A stretch of DNA of 64,000 nucleotides from positions 62,001 to 126,000 of the forward strand of contig NZ_LRPB01000045.1 of assembly GCF_001592945.1 (NCBI RefSeq), read 5' to 3'. The stretch's first letter is position 1; each line of letters opens with the position of its first letter. The DNA comes from Roseivirga seohaensis. Its GTDB lineage: Bacteria; Bacteroidota; Bacteroidia; Cytophagales; Cyclobacteriaceae. Of the stretch, positions 1 to 9,416 are shown piece by piece. The notes below the pieces were generated by a model, which made no database searches, was not told the DNA's origin, and saw nothing but the letters and a program-made list of their open reading frames with translations. Made by a program: the position numbers and the translations under genes.

Positions 1-1
1 T

Positions 2-937
2 CTTTTTGAAGCAGACATCAATATGGTTACTCAGCGGTATTCACGCATGACCGATGTGGAAAAAGGGACCACTTTTGTGAACCTTTACGAGAATTTCCTC
101 GATGGTAGAGTTCCTCGTGTTGGCTATATAGAAATGGTGAAATGGGTGATTGCGAAAGAGGAAAATGAATTGATTCTGAACTTGGTTTTAGGGCAACTCA
201 ACAATATTTACTGGTCGTATTTAACGGAAGATGAAAGGGCCAGCGTAGCACCTGATTTGGAACGTACCTTATACTTTTTAATGGAAACCAAATCTGAAAA
301 GCCAAGTGTAAAGAAAATTTACTTCAATGCCTTCCGAAACATTACCATTACCCAAAACAACGTTGGACGTTTGTATGACATTTGGAATGGTACCAAAGTA
401 AAAGGCTTGAATCTTTCTGAAAACGATTTGGTGGGGCTGGCTTCGCAATTGGCCATCCGTTTACCCGATAGGGCAGATGCTATTTTAAAACAGCAATTAG
501 ATTCCATTAAAAACCCTGACACCAAACGTAGATTCGAATTTGTGATGCCTGCGCTTTCTAATTCAAAACAAGTGCGTGATGCATTTTTTGAGTCGTTGAA
601 GGATGAGAAAAACAGACAGACCGAGTCTTGGGTGCTTTCTGCTTTGGCTGCCTTACATCATCCATTGAGAAAAGAGTCTTCTGAAAAGTACATTCTGCCA
701 AGTTTAGAATTGCTGAAGGAGATTCAAGAAACGGGCGATATTTTCTTCCCAACGCGTTGGTTAGATCAAACTTTAGGCAATTACAATTCGGCTTCGGCAG
801 TAAAAACAGTGCGTAATTTCTTAAAGGATAACCCTGACTATAATGCCCAGTTGAAAATGAAGATTTTGCAAGCAGCAGACAATCTTTTCCGTTCAGAAAG
901 AATTCTAGGAGGGAAGGAGAGTTTACAGCAGAAGTAA
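2..937 (+). CDS. M1-family aminopeptidase, C-terminal part (5' truncated by window edge)
   Basis: The reading frame is open from the first bases of the window, so the N-terminus and the zinc-binding HExxH catalytic region lie outside it; the first internal ATG at 23 is not taken as the start. What is visible is an all-helical region of about 310 residues, rich in helix pairs with Leu/Ala spacing, which resembles the ERAP1-like C-terminal domain that closes over the active site in large M1 peptidases. No membrane segment is seen. The product would trim N-terminal residues from peptides. The family call rests on the helical C-domain only, so another HEAT-like protein is possible. Confidence 0.62.
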   Translation, partial: LFEADINMVTQRYSRMTDVEKGTTFVNLYENFLDGRVPRVGYIEMVKWVIAKEENELILNLVLGQLNNIYWSYLTEDERASVAPDLERTLYFLMETKSEKPSVKKIYFNAFRNITITQNNVGRLYDIWNGTKVKGLNLSENDLVGLASQLAIRLPDRADAILKQQLDSIKNPDTKRRFEFVMPALSNSKQVRDAFFESLKDEKNRQTESWVLSALAALHHPLRKESSEKYILPSLELLKEIQETGDIFFPTRWLDQTLGNYNSASAVKTVRNFLKDNPDYNAQLKMKILQAADNLFRSERILGGKESLQQK

Positions 938-1045
938 ATTCTTATGAAACTCTAGCAATCTAAGTAAGTAACCCAATTATACTAATACCTTACTCATTTA
1001 AGCTAGAAAGTAGTTAACAAATAATGGAGTTAAACAGCTTGAAGT

Positions 1046-1561
1046 CTATTTCTGATACTCAATTTTAAGGATTTCCCATACAAAATCACCCATTTTGGTT
1101 TTAACGATTACTTCATCTCCAACCGTTTTATCAAGAAGGGCTTTAGCCATAGGGGAGTCCATAGAGATATAATTTTTGTTACCTATTAGTTCTTCGTAAC
1201 CAACAATACGAAAACGGTTTTGAAGCCCTTTTTCTTTATTTTTAATTTCTACCCAAGCCCCGAAATTCACTTTTCCTTCTTGGTTGGGATGGTATTCAAT
1301 CACTTTAAAATCATCAATACACTTACGCAAATAACGAACGCGATTATCAATTTCTCGAAGACGCTTTTTGTTGTAATGGTAATCAGCATTTTCTGAACGA
1401 TCACCCAAACTTGCGGCCCATGTAACCTTAGCAGTAACGTCTGGACGCTCAACTCGCCACAAGTGATCATGTTCTTCCTTTAATTTTTCTAAACCTTCGG
1501 AAGTAATCAATTGCGAGCGGTTGAGTTTTGGTAGCGTTGATTCTGGGATTTTTCGCCTCAT
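1046..1561 (-). CDS. greB: GreA/GreB-family transcript elongation factor
   Basis: The 171-residue product should rescue backtracked RNA polymerase by promoting cleavage of the nascent RNA 3' end. Residues 15-85 form the N-terminal coiled coil, with the acidic tip GDRSENADY (Asp54, Glu57) that coordinates Mg2+ in the polymerase channel. Residues 90-171 form the FKBP-like C-domain, with the family signature SPMAKALLDKTVGDEV. The ATG at 1561 is chosen because the 31 residues encoded further upstream look nothing like the family. The N-terminus MRRKIPESTLPKL is basic, unlike most GreA proteins. GreB versus GreA is inferred from overall pattern. Confidence 0.85.
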   Translation of the reverse strand: MRRKIPESTLPKLNRSQLITSEGLEKLKEEHDHLWRVERPDVTAKVTWAASLGDRSENADYHYNKKRLREIDNRVRYLRKCIDDFKVIEYHPNQEGKVNFGAWVEIKNKEKGLQNRFRIVGYEELIGNKNYISMDSPMAKALLDKTVGDEVIVKTKMGDFVWEILKIEYQK

Positions 1562-1784
1562 AATAAATGCCTTGTTTTGAAAAATTTCCGCAAGATAATA
1601 AATGATGGATAGCTTGTTAGTGCTTAAGCAGCAATGGATATTGTATAACTTCAACGGTTTTACCCTCCTGCAGAATCGTAGTGTTAGCAGGTTGTTGTTC
1701 CCAAAGGTGTTTTATGCTAAGAAGTGTAGCCAATTAGCCACATAGGAGGTGAGCAATGGCGCATGTTTGTGGTATTTGGATTTA

Positions 1785-1973
1785 TCAAGAAATTCGAGGC
1801 CAGATTTGGTAATCCCTATAGCTCAAGGTCATAAGGTTATAAATTCTAAAAATCCAGTCCTGAGCCTCTTGTTCAGAACCAAACCCTTTTTTTAAAGGCT
1901 CCATAATTGGTAGTTTACCAGACTCAGCTTCATAATGAATTTTATATGCATCCCAAACAGTCTTCATGTTCAA
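1785..1973 (-). CDS. Small hypothetical protein (62 aa)
   Basis: A short open frame with a balanced amino-acid composition (Trp, Tyr, Asp and Glu-rich helices) and an ATG-AAC-ATG start, so translation could begin at 1973 or 1967. I do not recognise a family. It stands alone between the greB-like gene and a 290-base AT-rich spacer. No signal peptide or membrane segment is seen. It is kept because its composition is protein-like and not antisense to another gene, but it could be a chance frame. Confidence 0.4.
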   Translation of the reverse strand: MNMKTVWDAYKIHYEAESGKLPIMEPLKKGFGSEQEAQDWIFRIYNLMTLSYRDYQIWPRIS

Positions 1974-2264
1974 AAAATCGATTAAATTTCTCTACATTAA
2001 TAAAGCAATAGTTACGTAAATTCAAGTCTTAAAGTTTAGGGCTAAATCATCGGAAGTAGAAAACTTTCGATTAACATTACTCCTAAATTCGGAATCAATG
2101 AAACGTTTTTTATCGGAATTTAACTAATTGTTTATATTATAAATTAAATAGAAAAATTAATTATTTAAATCCTGAAATTCACCTTCAGAATTAAGGTTTA
2201 TTACGGAATAAAAGATTTTGATTTACCTTATAGAATACAGATTTGAAGACCAAATAGCTAAAAT
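1974..2264. other. AT-rich spacer without recognisable gene
   Basis: About 290 bases between the small minus-strand frame and the retropepsin-like gene. It is strongly AT-rich and contains no open frame of note. The right end must carry the promoter of the downstream plus-strand gene, but I see no clean TAnnTTTG box. Confidence 0.5.
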
Positions 2265-2693
2265 ATGAAATCAGAGTCTTATAAAATTAATAGGATTGGT
2301 CTTAATAACCTTCCAAAGCTCATGGTTCCAATAAAGCTCACGAACCCAGATAATGGGAAAGAGTTTTGTACTGAGGCCTTAATAGATACTGGTGCTGAAA
2401 AGAGCATATTCCCTTCAATGACAGTCCGAATGACAGGAAGGGACTTTCAGAAGACTAAATCCAATTTGGTTATTAACAATGGTTTAGGAGGTAAGAAGGA
2501 GTGTTATGAGCATGACTTTATCGTTCAAATTATGTCCAAAGGTTTTAAAGAAGTTATTTGGGCTTCAGGAGCTATATTAATTGACTGTTGTGAGGACCTA
2601 AAAAGTACCCCACTGCTTGGCGTTAAGAATATATTAGAAAATTTGAGAATTGAAATTAATTACCCCACTGGCGAGTTATCAATACACGCATAA
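2265..2693 (+). CDS. Retropepsin-like aspartic protease domain protein
   Basis: The 142-residue product has the flap-and-loop pattern of a single-domain aspartyl protease: the active-site motif ALIDTGAEKS at about residues 38-47 (catalytic Asp41) and the second signature LLGVKNILENLRIEIN near the C-terminus, corresponding to the hydrophobic-hydrophobic-Gly strand of retropepsins. Such proteins work as homodimers, each giving one DTG/DTGA. There is no signal peptide, so it is probably cytoplasmic. It sits in a small accessory patch with a TraB/ChaN-like gene. The substrate is unknown. The protease fold is well supported; actual proteolytic activity is inferred. Confidence 0.72.
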   Translation: MKSESYKINRIGLNNLPKLMVPIKLTNPDNGKEFCTEALIDTGAEKSIFPSMTVRMTGRDFQKTKSNLVINNGLGGKKECYEHDFIVQIMSKGFKEVIWASGAILIDCCEDLKSTPLLGVKNILENLRIEINYPTGELSIHA

Positions 2694-2734
2694 TATTATT
2701 TTAGATAAAAATTTTCTCTTTAGAAAAACGGGGG

Positions 2735-2826
2735 CAGAAGGAATCGCGGGGATGTGTCCGCCTTGTGCGGCTGGCCGATTATTCCTTCTTGAATTCTTTG
2801 TTTGCTTTCTGTTTAAAGACAGAAAG
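2735..2826. repeat. Structured intergenic element with two hairpins
   Basis: A GC-rich island inside AT-rich DNA. AGAAGGAAT (2736-2744) pairs with ATTCCTTCT (2781-2789) around an inner CCGC/GCGG hairpin (2758-2770). A second perfect stem, CTTTCTGT (2805-2812) with ACAGAAAG (2819-2826), follows. The composition differs from both flanking genes, which suggests a REP-like dispersed element or a structured RNA. No second copy was found in this window. It is not a typical terminator because neither stem is followed by a T-run. Confidence 0.45.
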
Positions 2827-2863
2827 TAAAAGCCCAGCGGCTTGAGCGTTTAACTAAGTAAGA

Positions 2864-3517
2864 ATGAGTAGTAAAGTAATAGTCTTAGGTACAATGCACG
2901 TTTCAGAAGGAGAGTGTAACGCCTCATCACTTCTCCAGATCGTCCACGAAATTTCTCCTAATACGATATACTTTGAGGCAAGCGAAATAAAATACCCTCA
3001 AATGCTTAAAGCAGTTGATTATTTTAATACTCCCGAAATTCAGGTATTACGAAAAATCGAAAAGGAATCTGCAATTGGAATAAAGCCAGTAGACTTAGAT
3101 GATGACCCATTTGATGGCCGATTAGAAGCAATGCTAGAATTGTTTCCTAGACATGTCCCTGATTATGAGTACGCTTCTCTAATTCAAAGAAACGAAGCAA
3201 TTAGGCTTGGATTCGGATTTTTGAATTCATCAGATAATGATAAAATAAACAGTGACAAGGCAGCGATGGAGAGAATCTTTATAGATAAAGTTCAGGATAA
3301 ATTTATCAAGAAGACATACTCTGAGTGGCTTGAATGGAATGACCTAAGAGAGAATATTTGGATATCTAAAATTCACGAGCATATTCTAAAAATGCGAGCA
3401 GACAAAACGATGCTCATAATTGGATCAGCACACAGAATAAGATTAAAAGAGAAAGTTAGTAAGTTAAAGTTCTTAGACCAATCTATACCTGATTGGGAAT
3501 TCAATTATTTCGGCTAA
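2864..3517 (+). CDS. TraB/ChaN-like (DUF5694-type) protein
   Basis: The 217-residue soluble protein starts with VIVLGTMHVSEGE, followed by IYFEASE and IKPVDLDD, and ends with a second conserved-looking block LIIGSAHRIRLKEKV. A GTxH-type N-terminal motif and a GxxHR motif near the C-terminus are the hallmarks of the TraB/PrgY/TIKI/ChaN-like superfamily, whose members are putative metal-dependent hydrolases. There is no signal peptide or membrane segment. The gene follows the structured element and the retropepsin-like gene on the same strand. The superfamily placement is a motif-based inference and the function is unknown. Confidence 0.5.
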   Translation: MSSKVIVLGTMHVSEGECNASSLLQIVHEISPNTIYFEASEIKYPQMLKAVDYFNTPEIQVLRKIEKESAIGIKPVDLDDDPFDGRLEAMLELFPRHVPDYEYASLIQRNEAIRLGFGFLNSSDNDKINSDKAAMERIFIDKVQDKFIKKTYSEWLEWNDLRENIWISKIHEHILKMRADKTMLIIGSAHRIRLKEKVSKLKFLDQSIPDWEFNYFG

Positions 3518-3670
3518 ACGGACGTAAACGAGAAAATAGAGCATCAGCTTTGCCTGGCAAATCTTATGTGAAAGGCTGGCCAATGCTTATGTTAAATACT
3601 CCGCAAGCTCCGTATTACGCAAAACACTATGATTGTTATATAATTTATATTATGTTAAATTATAGTGTTA

Positions 3671-3708
3671 AAGAAGAAGGGAGATTGTTAAACCTCCCTT
3701 TCTCTTTA
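3671..3708. terminator. Bidirectional rho-independent terminator
   Basis: AAGGGAG (3677-3683) pairs with CTCCCTT (3694-3700) across a 10-base loop, with A-rich sequence on the left and T-rich sequence on the right. It lies between two convergent genes and can serve both the TraB-like gene (+) and the TPR-protein gene (-). Confidence 0.7.
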
Positions 3709-3713
3709 TAATA

Positions 3714-4883
3714 TTATTCTCCTCCGTCTAGGGCTTCTATTCTTGCTAGGATTGCATCTCTTTTTGCGTCCATTCCTAACTGATCATATACAGTACTTAA
3801 AGGGTTAAGAATGTAAATATCATTTGGTTTAGATTTCTCTGCTTTCTCGAAGTGAGGTAATGCCAATCTAAATTTAGCGTAAGCTTCTTCTCTTTTCTTA
3901 TCGTACTCTGCATTGTCAGTAATATCGTTTGCAGCTTTTAAGATCTCAACTCCCTCGTTGAAATACACACTACCTACAACATAAGAAGCATCTGGGTAAT
4001 CAGGCTGTAATTCTAAAGCTTTGTTAGCCGATTCTAAAGCTGCAGGATAATCTCCGGCATTATACTGTAAGAATGCAAGCGTATAATAAAGAATCGCAGT
4101 TTTATCGCCATTGTCGATATTCTTTTGAATTCCAGCAATCGCCTCATCTAATTTATCACCTTGAATTAAGATATCAATTTCGAAGTCTCTGTATACCTTT
4201 TCATCTGGAAATGCCTTTTGAGCCATTCTAGCATACTTCAAAGCGTTATCAAAATCCTTTTTAGTAAGATACATGTCGATAAGACCGTTGTAAGCGAAAT
4301 TAGTATTCTCAAACTCTTCAGTTGATTCTACTACTCTGGTATAATACTTAATCGCATCATCTACCTTATCTGCATTATAAGCGCTATAACCCGCATAGAA
4401 ATTCATAATCACATCTGCTTTAATATCAGCCGATAAACTAAAGTACTTATATGCATTTTCGAAATCGTCAACTTCGAAGTATTCGTTTCCTTTTTTGTTT
4501 AAAAGATTTTGAAGAAAGATAAAACCTTCACCACCACCAATAAAGTCATTGTTATTATTCATTACTGGCGGAAAATATAAGTCTTCCTTAAGGTCTGCAT
4601 CTCCCTTTTCCACTGCAGTGTTAAAGTAAGCGAATGATTCTTTAGCAAGGTCAATGTTCTCCATATCAGCCTTAAACTGATATAATTTCGCTTTTCCAAG
4701 GATTACATACACCTCTGCATCGTCTTTGGTTTCAGCATTTTCTGAGGCCTGTTTGGCCAATGTAAGTGCTTCTGCGTATTCGCCTTTTTTCAGCGCCTTT
4801 TCGGCACTTTTTAGCACTTTCTTTTGTCCGTATACCCCCGCTACAAAAAACAATAGCAAGGCGGTAAAAAATAGCTTTTTCAT
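3714..4883 (-). CDS. Secreted TPR-repeat protein
   Basis: The 389-residue protein has a signal peptide (MKKLFFTALLLFFVAGVYGQ, predicted cleavage after the Gly) followed by a chain of about eight degenerate tetratricopeptide repeats. Several repeats are recognisable by the pattern A-x3-Y/F-x(n)-A-x3-P, for example YPAALESANKALELQPDYPDA. TPR arrays mediate protein-protein contacts; here it is probably periplasmic. The gene follows gyrA with a 29-base gap on the same strand and may be co-transcribed with it. The partner is unknown. Confidence 0.8.
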   Translation of the reverse strand: MKKLFFTALLLFFVAGVYGQKKVLKSAEKALKKGEYAEALTLAKQASENAETKDDAEVYVILGKAKLYQFKADMENIDLAKESFAYFNTAVEKGDADLKEDLYFPPVMNNNNDFIGGGEGFIFLQNLLNKKGNEYFEVDDFENAYKYFSLSADIKADVIMNFYAGYSAYNADKVDDAIKYYTRVVESTEEFENTNFAYNGLIDMYLTKKDFDNALKYARMAQKAFPDEKVYRDFEIDILIQGDKLDEAIAGIQKNIDNGDKTAILYYTLAFLQYNAGDYPAALESANKALELQPDYPDASYVVGSVYFNEGVEILKAANDITDNAEYDKKREEAYAKFRLALPHFEKAEKSKPNDIYILNPLSTVYDQLGMDAKRDAILARIEALDGGE

Positions 4884-4912
4884 GTTTTCTAGTCTCTTGT
4901 TTAGTTTAAAAT

Positions 4913-7459
4913 TTACTCTTCTGTTTTATTTTCATTTTGGTTTTCGCCTTCAACTTCTGGTGTGTCAGTAGAACCTTCAATTGATTCTACATTTTCTACC
5001 TCATCTTCCGATTCTATTTTTTGAATCTTCTCAACTGATGAAATAGCATCACCTTCGTTTAAGCGAATAAGTTTAACACCTTGGGTGGCTCTTCCCATTA
5101 CCCTAAGTGATTCCACCGATATTCTAATGGTAATCCCTGATTTGTTTATGATCATAAGGTCATCGCTATCGACCACCTCTTTTATGGCCACTAGGTTACC
5201 GGTTTTCTCAGTAACGTTAATGGTTTTTACACCCTTACCTCCTCTTTTGGTAATTCGGTAATCATCTATTGGTGAGCGCTTCCCATATCCGTTTTCAGAC
5301 ACAACTAATAGGTTAGCTTCTTCTCTGTTTACACATACCATGCCAATCACTCTGTCGTCATCTCCAGCAAGCCTAAACGCTCTTACTCCAGCTGCTGTTC
5401 TACCCATTGGCCTAACATCGCTTTCGTGGAAGTGAATTGCCCTACCAGACCTAGCTCCAATAATGATGTGATTATCACCGTTTGTGAATTTGACCTCAAG
5501 TAAGCGATCTCCTTCGTTAATAGTTATCGCATTTATACCATTGGTACGTGGACGAGAATAAGCCTCTAAAGAAGTCTTTTTAATGGTTCCGAGTTCGGTA
5601 CACATCACTACATAATTGTTATTAATGTAGTCTTCATCCTTTAGGTTCTGAACATTGATTACTGCTCTGATTCTGTCACCTGGTTCTATATTGATCAGGT
5701 TTTGTACTGGTCGTCCTTTAGCAGTTTTACTACCTTCAGGTAATTCCCAAACTTTTTTCCAAAACACTTTACCAAACTCTGTAAATATGAGTAGGTAATC
5801 GTGAGTCATTCCAGTGAAAAGGTATTCGGTAAAGTCATCTGTTTTAGAGCCAGCACCTTTAGAGCCCACTCCTCCTCTACCTTGAGTTTTATATTCAGAC
5901 AGCAGTGTTCTTTTTACATAACCCAAGTGAGAAATAGTGATTAACATTTCCTCATTCGGAATCATGTCTTCCGCACTAAAATCTTCGTATGAATGAATGA
6001 TGTCTGTTCTGCGTTCATCGCCATAGCGATCTCTAATCTCAATCAATTCATTTTTGATGATTTCCATCCTAAGCTCTTCTTTTTCAAGAATTTCCTTTAG
6101 GTGGTTAATCAGCTCCATAATCTCATCATATTCCTTCTGAATTTTATCTCTTTCCAGACCTGTCAGTCTTTGGAGACGCATTTCCAAAATGGCTTTTGCT
6201 TGAATTTCAGAGAGTTCAAACTTCTCCATCAAGCCGTTTTTGGCTATTTCAGGATCTCTTGAATTTCTGATCAATGAAATTACTTCATCCAAATGATCTA
6301 AGGCTATTAAATAACCTTCTAAAATGTGGGCTCTTTTTTCGGCTTCATTCAGTTCGTACTGAGTTCTGCGAATAACTACTTCATGTCTATGTTCTACATA
6401 ATACTTGATTAAGTCTTTGGTGTTGAGTGTATGCGGTCTGCCTTTTACAAGGGCCACATTATTTACACTGAAAGAAGATTGTAGCTGAGTGTATTTAAAC
6501 AAATTGTTCAACACTACATTTCCAATAGCATCTTTCTTCAATTCATAAACAATGCGCATTCCATTACGATCCGACTCGTCACGTAAATCCGAAATACCTT
6601 CAATTCTCTTTTCATTAATTAATGCAGCCGTCTTTTCAATCATACTGGCCTTATTCACCATGTATGGAATTTCAGTAACGATGATTCGCTCACGACCTGA
6701 AGGCATGGTTTCAATTTCTGATTTTGCTCTCAGAACAACTCTACCTCTTCCGGTTTCAAAAGCTGATTTTACTCCAGTATAACCGTAAATGGTACCTCCC
6801 GTTGGGAAATCTGGTGCAGTAATATGCTGCATCAATTCCTCTGAAGATATATCGTTATTTTCTATATAGGCAATGGTTCCGTTTACCACTTCGGTTAGGT
6901 TGTGAGGAGCCATATTAGTAGCCATACCTACTGCAATTCCTGAACTACCATTCAATAATAGATTTGGAAGCTTACTAGGAAGCACCGATGGTTCTTTTAA
7001 GGAATCATCAAAGTTGAATTGAAAATCAACGGTTTCTTTATTGATATCAGTTAATAGCTCATCTGCAATCCTCCTTAGTCTGGCCTCGGTATAACGCATG
7101 GCCGCAGGTGAATCACCATCTACCGAACCAAAGTTTCCTTGCCCATCAACCAGCGGATAACGTAAAGACCAAGGTTGGGCCATACGCACCATCGTGTCGT
7201 AAACTGATGAGTCGCCATGTGGGTGATACTTACCCAACACCTCTCCTACAATTCTGGCCGATTTTTTATATGGTTTGTTCCAGTTTACCCCAAGGTCTAA
7301 CATACCATAGAGTACTCTTCTATGAACGGGTTTTAGGCCGTCTCTTACATCTGGTAAAGCTCTTGAAATAATCACCGACATGGAATAGTCGATGTAGGCT
7401 CCCTTCATTTCATCTTCAATATTGATAGGGATGATTGTTTCGTTCGTTCCTTCTGCCAT
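4913..7459 (-). CDS. gyrA: DNA gyrase subunit A
   Basis: The 848-residue product is the breakage-reunion subunit of the type IIA topoisomerase that introduces negative supercoils together with GyrB. The catalytic Tyr123 lies in [10 protein letters not shown]. The quinolone-resistance region [11 protein letters not shown] has Ser84 and Asp88 at the positions that are Ser83 and Asp87 in E. coli, so it looks wild type. The C-terminal domain carries a GyrA-box-like KRGGKG that supports DNA wrapping. The last 30 residues form an acidic, Asn/Glu-rich tail. Length and motif order are those of GyrA rather than ParC. Confidence 0.97.
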   Translation of the reverse strand: MAEGTNETIIPINIEDEMKGAYIDYSMSVIISRALPDVRDGLKPVHRRVLYGMLDLGVNWNKPYKKSARIVGEVLGKYHPHGDSSVYDTMVRMAQPWSLRYPLVDGQGNFGSVDGDSPAAMRYTEARLRRIADELLTDINKETVDFQFNFDDSLKEPSVLPSKLPNLLLNGSSGIAVGMATNMAPHNLTEVVNGTIAYIENNDISSEELMQHITAPDFPTGGTIYGYTGVKSAFETGRGRVVLRAKSEIETMPSGRERIIVTEIPYMVNKASMIEKTAALINEKRIEGISDLRDESDRNGMRIVYELKKDAIGNVVLNNLFKYTQLQSSFSVNNVALVKGRPHTLNTKDLIKYYVEHRHEVVIRRTQYELNEAEKRAHILEGYLIALDHLDEVISLIRNSRDPEIAKNGLMEKFELSEIQAKAILEMRLQRLTGLERDKIQKEYDEIMELINHLKEILEKEELRMEIIKNELIEIRDRYGDERRTDIIHSYEDFSAEDMIPNEEMLITISHLGYVKRTLLSEYKTQGRGGVGSKGAGSKTDDFTEYLFTGMTHDYLLIFTEFGKVFWKKVWELPEGSKTAKGRPVQNLINIEPGDRIRAVINVQNLKDEDYINNNYVVMCTELGTIKKTSLEAYSRPRTNGINAITINEGDRLLEVKFTNGDNHIIIGARSGRAIHFHESDVRPMGRTAAGVRAFRLAGDDDRVIGMVCVNREEANLLVVSENGYGKRSPIDDYRITKRGGKGVKTINVTEKTGNLVAIKEVVDSDDLMIINKSGITIRISVESLRVMGRATQGVKLIRLNEGDAISSVEKIQKIESEDEVENVESIEGSTDTPEVEGENQNENKTEE

Positions 7460-7534
7460 TTAGTCTAAAAATAGTTCGAAATATAATGTGGCAAGATACT
7501 AAAATTTGTTAGAGTAAAAGGGTAAAATGAAGAC

Positions 7535-7569
7535 TAAAAATGGCGGTTTTTAATCGTTTCCTCCGCCAT
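7535..7569 (-). terminator. Intrinsic terminator enclosing a stop codon
   Basis: On the minus strand ATGGCGG (7569-7563) pairs with CCGCCAT (7546-7540) and is followed by TTTTTAG. The stop codon of the gene ending at 7550 lies in the loop, so translation runs into the terminator stem. It separates that gene from gyrA. Confidence 0.7.
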
Positions 7570-8674
7570 ATTTCACTTTCTTCTTTTTGGTTTGACCGAA
7601 CTGGCCAGTACGTGGATTTTGCGGTTGGAATATAGACCTTCCACGATAGATTTTACCGTTGAAAATATGCTCCATTTGTACCCGGTTTGCCCCATGTCTA
7701 TTTCTAGGATATGTTGGGTATTTAATGAGTGCCCCAACATCAATGGTAAACAGGCTTAGCGAGTGTGCTGTGGTGATGAATTCATCCGACAGACTGTATT
7801 TCCTCATTTCGAAAGAAGGGCGCAAATAGAGTTTGAAATACTTCGAAACTTTCTTCTCTATAATAAAACCAACATTAAAGAAAGGATCATAGGTGACCAA
7901 GTCTTGATTAAGATGAGATGATTTGGTTTTCCAAACTCCCCCACTGGCATCGACTAGGAAGGAGAAGTCCATAAAAGTGTAAGCATTGTACGTTAGTGAC
8001 CCAAAGAGTTTGGTAGTCGAAATTTTGGTTTCAGGTATATTGAAATATCTCAACCTGTCGTCCACCTCTTGATAATGAACTTTATTTGTAAACTTTAATG
8101 CACCTGTACTTATTCCTAGGCCTACACGAAGCATCTCTTTGTCAGACATTACGCGCTCACCTGTTGTTTTTAACCTCAGCTTATCTACTTTATTTAAAGA
8201 GAAAGAAATTCTTAAAGTAAGAGGATTGATTCTTCCACTATTTTTATAAATCACCGAAGCTGTATCGGTTCTTACGATTTGAGAATCGTCATCAACTCTA
8301 TAAATATTTGTGGGTGTCAAATCATTGAACCAGTTAGAGTAAGCATTATATGGGCCTGAGGTAGATTCTTGACCAATCGGAACGATATAAAGCTGATCTC
8401 CTCTTGGATTACGAACTACAGATACATCTGTTAATTCATTCTCATAAAGAAAAAAACCATAGCCTTTCTCCAGTTGAAGATTGAACTTATTGAGCATTTC
8501 CCGCATGGGGCTTACCATTTTGGCCTCTTTTGGTTCTTGGGCTTCTCCAGGGGCAAAAGCTTGTACATCGCTTTTGTTTTTCTTTTTCCAAAATTGCGCA
8601 TTAGCCTCTGCTGAAGCTAATGCTGAAAGTAGTACCAGAAGAATGAGTAAGCGTCCGTTTTTCAAGATTTGCAA
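7550..8674 (-). CDS. Secreted hypothetical protein, probable outer-membrane/beta-rich
   Basis: A 374-residue protein with a signal peptide (hydrophobic LLILLVLLSALASAEANA) and a body of alternating aromatic/hydrophobic beta-strands, for example FGSLTYNAYTFMDFSFLVDA and YFKLYLRPSFEMR, suggesting an outer-membrane barrel. A basic tail QTKKKKVKYGGGND ends it. No ATG exists before the signal peptide: the frame opens two codons after a stop with TTG at 8674, and a second TTG at 8665 would give the more typical start M-K-N-G-R-L-L. I do not recognise the family. It is monocistronic between two terminators. Confidence 0.6.
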   Translation of the reverse strand: MQILKNGRLLILLVLLSALASAEANAQFWKKKNKSDVQAFAPGEAQEPKEAKMVSPMREMLNKFNLQLEKGYGFFLYENELTDVSVVRNPRGDQLYIVPIGQESTSGPYNAYSNWFNDLTPTNIYRVDDDSQIVRTDTASVIYKNSGRINPLTLRISFSLNKVDKLRLKTTGERVMSDKEMLRVGLGISTGALKFTNKVHYQEVDDRLRYFNIPETKISTTKLFGSLTYNAYTFMDFSFLVDASGGVWKTKSSHLNQDLVTYDPFFNVGFIIEKKVSKYFKLYLRPSFEMRKYSLSDEFITTAHSLSLFTIDVGALIKYPTYPRNRHGANRVQMEHIFNGKIYRGRSIFQPQNPRTGQFGQTKKKKVKYGGGND

Positions 8675-8723
8675 TGTTTAGACTAATAAAGGAAAACTAT
8701 CGGATTTATTATCAATGACAAAT

Positions 8724-8755
8724 AAAAAAAGGCCGCATCACTGCGACCTTTCTGA
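8724..8755 (-). terminator. Rho-independent terminator
   Basis: On the minus strand AAAGGTCGCA pairs with TGCGGCCTTT (one mismatch) and is followed by a run of T residues. It ends transcription of the secreted 154-residue protein gene at 8775. Confidence 0.8.
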
Positions 8756-8774
8756 CTTAGTATGTTAAGGTTGA

Positions 8775-9239
8775 TTAAGGTTTCTCTGCTGCTAATTCAG
8801 CCATCATGGCGTCAATTTTAGCTTTAGTTTCTCCACCACTTGCATATGCTTTTTTTACCGCATTATATGCCGAAGCTCCTAAAGAATATTTAGCTAAATT
8901 ATTCACTACAACACCTGCTGCATCTGTTCTGTCTTTCACTCTTTTCTGAACAATACCATAGAATTGTTTTTCAAAGTCTGAAGCATCTGCTGGTAATTTA
9001 TTTACATCTCCTTTTGCCGCAGCATCTAACTCAGCGTATCTATTTCCATCAATCCCCTCTTGCTTTTCAATCAGATCATTAACATATGGGCTAATTTTGT
9101 CCGTAATAGCTTTTTGTGCCAACATAATAATGGCATAATCTTTCATGTCTTGATCAGTGATTCCTTGAGCTTTTACTGCGGTTGAAGTCAAAGTTACCAT
9201 CAAGCAAACCAATACAGCTTTAGTTAAGTTTTTCATCAT
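8775..9239 (-). CDS. Small secreted helical protein of unknown function
   Basis: The 154-residue protein has a clear signal peptide (MMKNLTKAVLVCLMVTLTSTAVKA, cleavage before QGITD) and then an Ala/Lys/Asp-rich, predicted all-helical body without Cys. A purine-rich GAGGAG precedes the ATG-ATG start. I do not recognise a family. It is flanked by its own terminator at 8724-8755 and a 230-base promoter region, so it is probably transcribed alone. A periplasmic location is inferred. Confidence 0.65.
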   Translation of the reverse strand: MMKNLTKAVLVCLMVTLTSTAVKAQGITDQDMKDYAIIMLAQKAITDKISPYVNDLIEKQEGIDGNRYAELDAAAKGDVNKLPADASDFEKQFYGIVQKRVKDRTDAAGVVVNNLAKYSLGASAYNAVKKAYASGGETKAKIDAMMAELAAEKP

Positions 9240-9416
9240 GTTTTCTCCTCTTAGTCGTTTAGTGTTAATTTTGATTTTACAAATAATAGCATTCGATCAA
9301 ATAATACAAGAGAAAAATTGCCTAATGACTCAATTGACCGATATTTTTTTTTGTGTTCACCATTAGTTAGCACTATTTAACGATCTTTTTAGTTTATAGG
9401 CCAGAAATGCTTAATC

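Noticed and set aside
1562-1654. A 31-residue upstream extension of the GreB-like protein
   Set aside because: It does not resemble the family N-terminus and the internal ATG at 1561 gives the usual length.
3493-3711. A 72-codon plus-strand frame overlapping the end of the TraB-like gene
   Set aside because: It has no family resemblance, begins inside the previous gene and runs into the bidirectional terminator.
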